DNA of 45,417 nucleotides from Anaerolineales bacterium (GTDB lineage: Bacteria > Chloroflexota > Anaerolineae > Anaerolineales > UBA11579): the NCBI GenBank assembly GCA_026129335.1, contig JAHCIH010000017.1, positions 1 to 45,417 of the forward strand, in the 5' to 3' direction. The notes beneath the pieces are model-generated. The model did not search any database and was not told the DNA's origin. It saw nothing but the letters and a program-made list of their open reading frames with translations. The translations under genes and the position numbers were made by a program. Below, one piece after another: positions 39,682-45,417 of the stretch (position 1 is the first letter of the stretch; each line of letters begins with the position of its first letter).

Positions 39682-40542
39682 CTAGGGCCACTTGCAGGGA
39701 CTGGGCAGCGAGCTGCCGGAGCGTGCGCCGCACCATTCCCAATTGCCGGTGAGGCTGCCAACGAACTGGCTGGGGTTGTCGGACTTGATCTGGCCCTGCC
39801 AGTTGCCGCTGGCTCCTGCTCCGTCTGAGAAACTGCCGCTCACCGTACGCAAGTCCGCGGCGATGGTCCCGCTAAAAGTGTAGTTCAAACCACCCGGGTT
39901 TACCGAGACGGCACAAGTGAGCGCGCTGCCCGCCACTACGCAGTTCATGCCGCCGGTCCAGGTGCTTGAATTGGCGGTGTTCATCATCCTCACCTCCCAG
40001 GCGCCGGCCCAGTCGAAGGGCGATGCAGGGGTGGGGCTGGCCGGGGGCGCAGCTGTATCTGCTGCCGCGACCGTATGGGTGGCGGCCGGCGTGGGCGGCT
40101 GGGTGGCTATCGGCAGGTCCCATTCGGCGAAGTTGGACGGGCTGGCGTACTGCAGCCACAGCCAGCAATCGCTGGAGCCGGATGGATTGCGCACCACCAC
40201 ATAGTTCAAGGCGTTGTACACCTTGAGCACTTCCACGCTCTGGCTGGTGTCGATCGTGGTGATCAGCGCGTAGTTGGAGCCGGGGCCGCTGCGGCAGTTG
40301 GTGTTCTGGCTCACCGAGACCAGCGGCAGCGTCGCTGCGGCGGCTTCGGACAGCGGCGTGGGGCTATTTTGCGGCTGTTGGATCTCCGCGGGGATTTCCG
40401 CCACCCCCGCCACGAGGGTTGCCGCCTCAGCCTGCTTGGTGAGAGAGATGCGGGCTTGCACCTCCGCTTCGCTGGGCCCACAGGCCACCAGCAGCAGGGC
40501 GCCCAGCGTCATCAGGAATGGGATGGTTTGGCGAATGTTCAT
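39682..40542 (-). CDS. SH3b lipoprotein, array member 5
   Basis: 286 aa from the ATG at 40542 (GAGGAGG upstream). Lipobox LLLVAC (Cys21), helical spacer, SH3b domain at about 70-150 (VSVSQNTNCRSGPGSNYALI and SDCWLWLQYASPSNFAEWDL), a Pro/Ala-rich linker, then a beta-rich C-terminal domain (about 175-286) with WTGGMNCVVAGSALTC and the end SSLPSPCKWP. The Cys pairs suggest disulfides. It is separated from the four upstream paralogues by a terminator. Confidence 0.88.
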   Translation of the reverse strand: MNIRQTIPFLMTLGALLLVACGPSEAEVQARISLTKQAEAATLVAGVAEIPAEIQQPQNSPTPLSEAAAATLPLVSVSQNTNCRSGPGSNYALITTIDTSQSVEVLKVYNALNYVVVRNPSGSSDCWLWLQYASPSNFAEWDLPIATQPPTPAATHTVAAADTAAPPASPTPASPFDWAGAWEVRMMNTANSSTWTGGMNCVVAGSALTCAVSVNPGGLNYTFSGTIAADLRTVSGSFSDGAGASGNWQGQIKSDNPSQFVGSLTGNWEWCGARSGSSLPSPCKWP

Positions 40543-40599
40543 GATGCCCTCCTCGGCAGAACCAGGCTGCCTGTCAAAGCGCGCGGTCTGCCGCGCTAG

Positions 40600-40635
40600 A
40601 AAAAAGAGGCGAGCCATGCGGCTCGCCTCTTTTTT
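40600..40635. terminator. Intrinsic terminator inside the lipoprotein array
   Basis: AAAAAAGAGGCGAGCC (40600-40615) pairs with GGCTCGCCTCTTTTTT (40620-40635), loop ATGC. It closes the four-gene part of the array on the minus strand. Confidence 0.93.
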
Positions 40636-40649
40636 TGAGGCTCGAGTGG

Positions 40650-41483
40650 CTACGGTCCCAGGCAGGGGCTGGGTATGGAGGAGCCGGGGCGCGCCCCGCA
40701 AAACTCCAAGACCGAACCGCCGTCAATGAATCTGCCGGTGAACTGGTTAGTATTGCCCGCTTTGATCTGGGCTTGCCAGGTGCCGCTGGCTGGCGGGTCT
40801 ATATTGCCACTGGCGCTTTGCAGGTCGGCGCTGACTGTGCCCGAAAGGTTGATGGCGATGCCGCCCGGATTGAGCACAATCGAGCAGCTGATTGAGCTGC
40901 CGCTGACCGTGCAGTTCATCGGGCCGGTGTAGGTGGTGGCCAGGATAACCGTGCGCATATTCCAGGCGCCGGTCCAGCTGTAGGATGGGGTGGGCGTGAA
41001 GGTGGCCGTAGGCGTGGGCGGCTGGGTGGCCACCGGCAGGTTCCACTCGGCGAAGTTGGCCGGCGTGGCGTATTGCAGCCACAGCCAGCAATCGCCGGAG
41101 CCCACCGGGTTGCGCACCACCACGTAGTTGGAGAAGTTAAACACCTGCAGCACTTCCACTGTTTGGCTGGTGTTGATCGTGGTGATCAGGGCGTAGTTGG
41201 AGCCCGGGCCGCCGCGACAGTTGGTGTTCTGCCCGACCGAGACCATCGGCACCGAGGGAGTCGGCGACAGCGTGGCGGTGGGCTCGCCCGTTTCGGTGGG
41301 CGGCACCAGTGGCGTGGCCGTGTCCTGGGGCTGCTGAGCGCCGGCCGCGGCGGTTTGCAGCTCGGCGATCTGCAGGGTTTGAGCCACGCTGGTCTGCACG
41401 GCTTCTGCACTGCTGGCGCCGCAAGCCTGCAGCAGCAGGGCTGCAGCCAGCAGGACGAAGGGGAGTAATTGACGAGTTCTCAT
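40650..41483 (-). CDS. SH3b lipoprotein, array member 4
   Basis: A 277-aa paralogue: MRTRQLLPFVLLAAALLLQAC signal peptide with lipobox Cys21, VAQTLQIAELQTAAAG helix, SH3b domain (VSVGQNTNCRGGPGSNYALI, GDCWLWLQYATPANFAEWNL) and the C-terminal domain with YTGPMNCTVSGSSISC ending SSIPSPCLGP. It is closest to member 5 in both domains, so these two probably arose from the latest duplication. AAAGGTGA precedes the ATG. Confidence 0.88.
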   Translation of the reverse strand: MRTRQLLPFVLLAAALLLQACGASSAEAVQTSVAQTLQIAELQTAAAGAQQPQDTATPLVPPTETGEPTATLSPTPSVPMVSVGQNTNCRGGPGSNYALITTINTSQTVEVLQVFNFSNYVVVRNPVGSGDCWLWLQYATPANFAEWNLPVATQPPTPTATFTPTPSYSWTGAWNMRTVILATTYTGPMNCTVSGSSISCSIVLNPGGIAINLSGTVSADLQSASGNIDPPASGTWQAQIKAGNTNQFTGRFIDGGSVLEFCGARPGSSIPSPCLGP

Positions 41484-41504
41484 GATTTCACCTTTGGTTG
41501 GATT

Positions 41505-42293
41505 TTAAGGCCACTTGCACGGGTTGGGCAGGCTGCCGGAGCGCGTCCCGCAGAAATCCCAGGAGCCCATGTTCAAGTTGCCCACGAATTGGCCCGAGCC
41601 GCTCAGCTGCGCAGCCCAGTTGCCGCTGCCCGTACCAGTGAAAGTGCCGCTGGCGTTCTGGTGGCTGGCGTCCAGCGTGCCGCTGAAGTTGTACACGAAG
41701 GAGTCGTTCGTGGTCACCGAGCAGGTGATGTTCAGGCCGCTCACCGAGCAGCCCATCGAACCGGTGCGCTCCACACCGCCGTGGTACACGCGCATGTTCC
41801 AGCTGCCCTCCCACGGAGAGGTCGGGGTGGGCGTGGCCGTGGGCACCGGGGTAGGCGGTGCGGTGGCGATGGGCAGGTCGTATTCGGAGAAGTCGGTCTT
41901 GTCCGCATAGCGCAGCCACAGCCAGCAGTCGCCGGAGCCGGTGGGGTTGTCCACCACCACGTATTCGCTGTCAAAGGTCTTGAGCACTTCGGCCTGCTCG
42001 CCAACGCTGAGCACCGAGATCTGGTCATAGTTGGTCGCCGGGCCGCGGCGGCAGTTGGTGTTCTGGCTCACCGAGATCAGCGGCGGGGGTGTGGCGGTGG
42101 GCTCTTCAGGCAGCGTTTCGCTGGTGGCTGTGGCCTCCGGCTGCTGCGGAACCGCCGCGGCGGTCTGCAGCTCGGCGATCTGTTGGGTGGCCGCGATGGC
42201 GGTTTGCACGGCCGCCTCGGCGGAAGGACCGCAGGCCTGCAGCAGCAGGGCGGCCAGCACTAGAAAAAAAGGGACTGCATTGCGAAATCTCAT
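41505..42293 (-). CDS. SH3b lipoprotein, array member 3
   Basis: A 262-aa paralogue with lipobox LLLQAC (Cys21), the helix AIAATQQIAELQTAAAV, the SH3b domain (VSQNTNCRRGPATNYDQISV, GDCWLWLRYADKTDFSEYDL), a short TPTPTSP linker and the C-terminal domain RTGSMGCSVSGLNITC ending SLPNPCKWP. TTGGAGGAAG is well placed before the ATG. It shares the C-terminal domain with members 4 and 5 but the SH3b end (RYADKTDFS) with members 1 and 2. Confidence 0.88.
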   Translation of the reverse strand: MRFRNAVPFFLVLAALLLQACGPSAEAAVQTAIAATQQIAELQTAAAVPQQPEATATSETLPEEPTATPPPLISVSQNTNCRRGPATNYDQISVLSVGEQAEVLKTFDSEYVVVDNPTGSGDCWLWLRYADKTDFSEYDLPIATAPPTPVPTATPTPTSPWEGSWNMRVYHGGVERTGSMGCSVSGLNITCSVTTNDSFVYNFSGTLDASHQNASGTFTGTGSGNWAAQLSGSGQFVGNLNMGSWDFCGTRSGSLPNPCKWP

Positions 42294-42329
42294 GCTTCCT
42301 CCAAGTTTAGTTGATCGGCCAATCTGTGG

Positions 42330-42914
42330 CTAAGGCGTGGCCGTGGCGTTGGGCGTGTGGGTCGACGTAACCGTAGGCGGGGGCGGTGTTAGCGTTATGG
42401 AGGGCGTATAGGTAATCGAGGGCGTGTAGGTGATCGACGGAGTGTAAGTTGGCGTGGCCGTGTGGGTCGGCGTGGAAGTAGGCGGCATCGTGGCTACGGG
42501 CAGGTCGTAAGCTGAAAAATCATTTTGGTCTGCATAGCGCAGCCACAGCCAGCACTGCGTAGTGCTGCCTTGGGGCTGGATGACGACATAGTCTAACCCT
42601 GGGTAAATGGCCTTGACCTCGACGGCTTGCCCAACCAGGATGGTGGTGACCAGCCCGTAATCCACCCGCGGACCACTGCGGCAGTGGGTATCCGCGCTGA
42701 CCGAGATAAACACCGCCGACGAGGTGGGTGTGGCTGGCAGTGGTGTCGACGTATTCTGCAGCTGGATGGCCGCCGCGGCAGGGTCGCCCACCTCAGCGGC
42801 CTGTTGAGTCTGGGCTATGGCGGTCTGGATGGCGGATTCGCTGGCGCCCCCGCAGGCTTGTAGCAACAAAGCGACAGAGATGAGCACAATAGGGGCGAAT
42901 TGGCGAACCTTCAT
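42330..42914 (-). CDS. SH3b lipoprotein, array member 2 (short form)
   Basis: 194 aa from the ATG at 42914, 8 nt after the stop of member 1. Lipobox LLLQAC (Cys21), AIAQTQQAAEVGDPAAAAIQ helix, SH3b domain (VSADTHCRSGPRVDYGLVTT, TQCWLWLRYADQNDFSAYDL). In place of the C-terminal domain it has only a Thr/Pro-rich tail with a YTPSITYTPSIT repeat. No Shine-Dalgarno is seen, so translation probably depends on coupling to member 1. Confidence 0.86.
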   Translation of the reverse strand: MKVRQFAPIVLISVALLLQACGGASESAIQTAIAQTQQAAEVGDPAAAAIQLQNTSTPLPATPTSSAVFISVSADTHCRSGPRVDYGLVTTILVGQAVEVKAIYPGLDYVVIQPQGSTTQCWLWLRYADQNDFSAYDLPVATMPPTSTPTHTATPTYTPSITYTPSITYTPSITLTPPPPTVTSTHTPNATATP

Positions 42915-42922
42915 CGGCGCGA

Positions 42923-43477
42923 TCAGGGCGTGGGTGTTGGCGTGTACGAAGGCGTCGACGTCCACGAAGGTGTCAACGTGGGCGAGGGTGTATAGGTCGG
43001 CGTGGAGGTGGGCGGCTGCGTGGCCACGGGCAGGTTGTAGCCGGAAAAGTCGCTCTGGTCCGCATAGCGCAGCCACAGCCAGCAAAGCGCCGTGGTGCCC
43101 TGGGGCTGGATGACCACATAGTCCGAGCCCGGGAAGACGGCTTTCACTTCCACGCGCTGGCCCACCAGGATGGTGGTGATCAGCCTGTAGTCCACCCGCG
43201 GGCCGCTGCGGCAGTGGGTATCCACACTCACCGAGACAAAGGGCACCGAAGACGTGCTGGTGCTGGTGGGTGTATCGGCGACCCCTTCCGCAGCGGCTTC
43301 CTCCGGAGTGGGCGTGCTCTGCGGCTGGTTGGCCGCGGCTGCGGCGGTTTGCAGGTCGGCGATCTGTTGGGTTTGGGCGATGGCGGTTTGGACGACGGCT
43401 TCGGTGGCTGGCCCGCAGGCCTGCAGGAGCAGGGCTATGAAAATGAGGACAAAGGGAACGGATTGGCGAATCTTCAT
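42923..43477 (-). CDS. SH3b lipoprotein, array member 1 (short form)
   Basis: 184 aa from the ATG at 43477 (GGAGGAAG upstream), first gene of the four-gene unit. Lipobox LLLQAC (Cys21), AIAQTQQIADLQTAAAA helix, SH3b domain (VSVDTHCRSGPRVDYRLITT, ALCWLWLRYADQSDFSGYNL) and a Thr/Pro/Ser tail (YTPSPTLTPSWTSTPSYTPT). TATAGT on the minus strand at 43525-43530 is a likely -10. The SH3b fold suggests binding to peptidoglycan or peptides outside the membrane. Confidence 0.87.
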   Translation of the reverse strand: MKIRQSVPFVLIFIALLLQACGPATEAVVQTAIAQTQQIADLQTAAAAANQPQSTPTPEEAAAEGVADTPTSTSTSSVPFVSVSVDTHCRSGPRVDYRLITTILVGQRVEVKAVFPGSDYVVIQPQGTTALCWLWLRYADQSDFSGYNLPVATQPPTSTPTYTPSPTLTPSWTSTPSYTPTPTP

Positions 43478-43632
43478 CTCTTCCTCCAAAGCCGGCAGGC
43501 CGGCCCCTGGCAAAAGCCAAGTTCACTATACACGCAAAACCCCGGCTTTCATAGAGGTCTTGCCAGCCAGACAGGGCCAGCCCGGTGGGCTGATATGGAG
43601 AATACGAGAAGCGGACGGGATTGTTACGCCGG

Positions 43633-43809
43633 TCAGCCGCGCTGCCGGGGCCAGAATATCAGGCCGACGACCACCATGACCACGCCGATGACCGCCCAGT
43701 TGGGGTTGTGGTTCATGTAGCTGTCGCCCGGGGTGAACAGGCCGGTGCCCTGCAGGAAGAAGACCGTGCCGGCCAAAGCGATGGCCAAAGAGATGAGTTT
43801 GCGGACCAT
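43633..43809 (-). CDS. Small two-helix membrane protein (58 aa)
   Basis: A 58-aa protein beginning MVRKLISLAIALAGTVFFLQ, with GTGLFTPGDSYMNHNPNWAV in the loop and a second helix IGVVMVVVGLIFWPRQRG. Short proteins of this layout (helix, GTGL, SYM, N-x-x-W-A-x-I-G, helix) are, as I recall, frequent in Chloroflexota genomes without known role. It starts 7 nt after the stop of the upstream gene, so the two form an operon. Confidence 0.8.
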   Translation of the reverse strand: MVRKLISLAIALAGTVFFLQGTGLFTPGDSYMNHNPNWAVIGVVMVVVGLIFWPRQRG

Positions 43810-43816
43810 GCGTCGC

Positions 43817-44320
43817 CTAAATCTTGCCTTCAGGCGGCGGGGGCGAGGCGACCGTTTCCTTGTCCAGGAAATCTCCCTTGCGCGGGCTTACCTGCTCGTA
43901 GGCGCCGGCCTCTCGCTGGCGGCGGGCGTAGCACTCGTTGCACTCCCAGGCGCGGCGCGGGTCGGCGTCTGGTCCGCTGCGCTCGAAATCAGCCTCGGGG
44001 CGGAATTGCTTGCAGGTGTAGCACTGGCGCAGGACCAGCTGCGAATATCCCGGGTTGGCTTTGGCCGTCTCGTTGTCGATCGGCTGGGCGCGCTTGGGCA
44101 GGCCAGCCACCCAGTGCCAGCCATCCGTGCTGCGCTCGATGGCGCCGCGCTGGCTGACCAGCACCGGCGAGAAGTTCCACAAGCCTTCCGTGGCGGTCAG
44201 GCCGCGGGCCTGGTACTGGCGGTCTTTCAGCCGGTAGACGAAGCCGGTGTGGTCGCTCACCCGGTAGACGCGGATGGCGCCTTCGGCGGCCGCTTTTTCC
44301 AGGATCTCTTCATAGGTCAT
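43817..44320 (-). CDS. Unknown protein with CxxC...CxxC zinc-ribbon-like region
   Basis: A 167-aa protein. The first 80 residues (YEEILEKAAAEGAIRVYRVS, then RDRQYQARG-type and DGWHWVAGLPKRAQP) form a mixed alpha/beta domain. At about 100-133 are two cysteine pairs, CYTCKQFRPEADF and WECNECYARRQRE, a probable zinc site. The C-terminal tail is polar. The pattern of the ribbon resembles those of HNH-related or stress-type small proteins, but no HNH residues are present. TATAAT on the minus strand at 44359-44364 gives a leader of about 30 nt with GAGGTG. Confidence 0.75.
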   Translation of the reverse strand: MTYEEILEKAAAEGAIRVYRVSDHTGFVYRLKDRQYQARGLTATEGLWNFSPVLVSQRGAIERSTDGWHWVAGLPKRAQPIDNETAKANPGYSQLVLRQCYTCKQFRPEADFERSGPDADPRRAWECNECYARRQREAGAYEQVSPRKGDFLDKETVASPPPPEGKI

Positions 44321-44358
44321 GCGCAGTTCACCTCGTTGGCAGTGGGAATGATGAGAGG

Positions 44359-44364
44359 ATTATA
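44359..44364 (-). promoter_or_regulatory. -10 box upstream of zinc-ribbon-like gene
   Basis: TATAAT on the minus strand, about 38 nt before the ATG, with GAGGTGAAC as ribosome-binding site. Confidence 0.55.
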
Positions 44365-44378
44365 ACGGGCTGCCGCGC

Positions 44379-44807
44379 TCATTCCAGCGGCATGAAGTAA
44401 TTGGTCATCCGGCCGCGGCAGAGCACCTCGCCGCTCTCTTCGAGGATGACATCCACCTCGTGCACGGCGTGGGTGCGCCCGCGGCGCAGCTGCCGGGCGA
44501 TGACCCGCAACGTGCCTTCGGTGGCGGCGCGCATATGGCTGCCGCTGACCTCCACGCCCACCGGTCGGGCTTTCTCCAGGTCCGTGCCATAGGCGCAGTG
44601 GCTGCTGGCGGCGGTCTCGATGAGGAACAGGCTGATGCCGCCGTGCAGCAGCCCGTAGGGCTGGCGCACCGCGTCTGTGATCGGCAGGCGCAAAGTCAGG
44701 CTGTTTGCGTCCACGTCGACCAGTTCGCCGCCCAGTTTGCCGAAGGCGGAGCGGGCGTGGCCTTCGCGGGCCGTCGCCAGCCAGGTTTCCTTGTCTAAGA
44801 CGGGCAT
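44379..44807 (-). CDS. PaaI-type hotdog-fold thioesterase
   Basis: 142 aa from the ATG at 44807. The hotdog signature is RQPYGLLHGGISLFLIETAAS (HGG plus downstream Glu), followed by GVEVSGSHMRAATEGTLRVIAR and the final strand RTHAVHEVDVILEESGEVLCRGRMT. It hydrolyses acyl- or aroyl-CoA thioesters; the substrate is not predictable. TATAAT on the minus strand (44814-44819) ends 6 nt before the ATG, and this box overlaps the stop codon of the RdgB gene, so it can be transcribed on its own from inside the operon. Confidence 0.92.
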   Translation of the reverse strand: MPVLDKETWLATAREGHARSAFGKLGGELVDVDANSLTLRLPITDAVRQPYGLLHGGISLFLIETAASSHCAYGTDLEKARPVGVEVSGSHMRAATEGTLRVIARQLRRGRTHAVHEVDVILEESGEVLCRGRMTNYFMPLE

Positions 44808-44813
44808 GGGTTC

Positions 44814-44819
44814 ATTATA
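44814..44819 (-). promoter_or_regulatory. -10 box of leaderless thioesterase gene
   Basis: TATAAT on the minus strand ends 6 nt before the ATG and contains the TAA stop of the upstream gene. Confidence 0.65.
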
Positions 44820-45417
44820 AGGGGAGCTGCGGCAGGGCCAGGACGCGGATGAGGGTCGGCGCCAGCGCCTGCACGGCGCGGGCGCGGTGGCTGATCTGGT
44901 TCTTCTCGGCCGAGTCGAGCTCGGCCATCGTGCGGCCTGCACCCTCCACGAGGAAGATCGGGTCGTAGCCGAAGCCGCCCGCTCCGCGCTCCGCCGGGAT
45001 GATTTCGCCGCGGCACTCGCCGCTGGCGAAGTGCAGCTGCGGCCCCGGGTCGCCGGGCACGGCCAGGCAGACCGTGGCGACAAAGCGCGCCGCCCACGGC
45101 CGCGGATGGCCGTGCAGCAGGGCCAGCAGGGCGGCACGGCGTTCGGCGTCGCCCGCACCCGGCCCCGCCTCCAGGCGGGCGGAGTGCACCCCGGGCGCGC
45201 CGCCCAGGGCGTGCACCTCCAGGCCGCTGTCGTCGGCCAGGGCAGGCAGCCTGGCGGCGCTGGCGAAGGCGACCGCCATCAGGGCGGCGTTGGCCGCGTA
45301 GTCGGCGCCGTCTTCGGCGACCTGCAGCTCGCCCAGGCCGAGGTCGGCCGGGGCGAGCACTTCCAAGCCGGGCAGGCGGGCGAGCAGGGCGACCAGCTCG
45401 GCCCGCTTGCCGGGATT
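44815..45417 (-). CDS. rdgB: RdgB/HAM1 nucleoside-triphosphate pyrophosphatase, partial
   Basis: The frame is open to the window edge (first visible residues NPGKRAELVALLARLPGLEV), so only the extreme N-terminus (about MxxxLATN) is missing. The enzyme converts ITP, dITP and XTP to monophosphates. Motifs present: NPGK, ALADDSGLEV, GGFGYDPIFL and the end AELDSAEKNQISHRARA. The TTG used to start a shorter version is internal and should not be taken. It is followed directly by the thioesterase gene. Confidence 0.94.
   Translation of the reverse strand, partial: NPGKRAELVALLARLPGLEVLAPADLGLGELQVAEDGADYAANAALMAVAFASAARLPALADDSGLEVHALGGAPGVHSARLEAGPGAGDAERRAALLALLHGHPRPWAARFVATVCLAVPGDPGPQLHFASGECRGEIIPAERGAGGFGYDPIFLVEGAGRTMAELDSAEKNQISHRARAVQALAPTLIRVLALPQLPL

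Noticed and set aside
42330..43477. CRISPR-like or microsatellite repeats in the TPTP/TYTPS-coding tails
   Set aside because: The repetition follows the coding frame of Pro/Thr-rich lipoprotein tails, has irregular units and no spacers.

Overview
The window is GC-rich (roughly 60-65 percent by eye), densely packed and entirely bacterial. Several traits point to Chloroflexota, most likely an Anaerolineae-type lineage: many lipoproteins with Pro/Thr-rich TPTP linkers, LysM, SH3b and NBR1-type Ig surface domains, RNase J, and many genes that appear to be transcribed without a leader. The phylum call is an inference from gene style; no 16S gene is present.

The centre of interest is 11.0-15.4 kb. 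It holds what reads as a complete isoprenylated-peptide quorum-sensing locus of the ComQXPA type, known to me only from Bacillota. It comprises a NarL-type response regulator (comA-like, 11198-11914 +), a polyprenyl-synthase-fold modifying enzyme (comQ-like, 11907-12827 -), a short unlisted 47-aa precursor ending in ELAWDGWG (comX-like, 12901-13044 -), and a divergent 748-aa polytopic histidine kinase with an extracytoplasmic PDZ-like loop (comP-like, 13139-15385 +). The order differs from Bacillus. A hairpin separates comX from comQ, and a possible second small peptide (11013-11153 -) lies divergent to the regulator.

Layout, left to right: 3' end of RNase J and a dispersed-repeat-like palindrome (0-0.8 kb); LysM protein, cupredoxin lipoprotein, AttH/CrtC-like lipoprotein and a MacB/FtsX-type ABC exporter (0.9-6.5 kb); VapBC-like toxin-antitoxin pair and GAPDH (6.6-8.4 kb); molybdate-type transporter modB/modA arranged around a PadR regulator with a palindromic operator and no modC (8.5-10.7 kb); tRNA-Arg(CCG); the com locus; a lone nucleotidyltransferase (15.6 kb); the rpmH-rnpA-yidD-[PQQ propeller lipoprotein]-yidC-jag operon (15.9-19.4 kb); two unknown small genes and a cobalamin adenosyltransferase; a soluble LiaS/DegS-like kinase; two GGDEF cyclases in tandem (22.0-25.7 kb); secreted proteins with a new-looking Cys/Tyr repeat, TrmB and a small conserved protein (25.7-29.5 kb); a methyltransferase and a broken membrane-HD-GYP gene (29.6-31.8 kb); two cold-shock genes flanking a receiver protein, an ECF sigma/anti-sigma-like/Gly-Val-Asp repeat cassette and a second HD-GYP protein (31.9-37.0 kb); a lipoprotein-rich stretch with five tandem SH3b lipoproteins (37.0-43.5 kb); and small membrane, zinc-ribbon-like, PaaI thioesterase and RdgB genes (43.6 kb to the end).

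How it fits together: c-di-GMP turnover (two cyclases with RxxD inhibitory sites, two HD-GYP hydrolases, no EAL), peptide quorum sensing and a large set of surface lipoproteins suggest a surface-attached or aggregated lifestyle. Two architectural rules recur: start codons placed 5-9 nt after a TANNNT box (leaderless transcription), and long, almost perfect palindromic terminators with A and T flanks. There is no gene-free stretch longer than 300 bases, no CRISPR array, and no transposase or integrase was seen.
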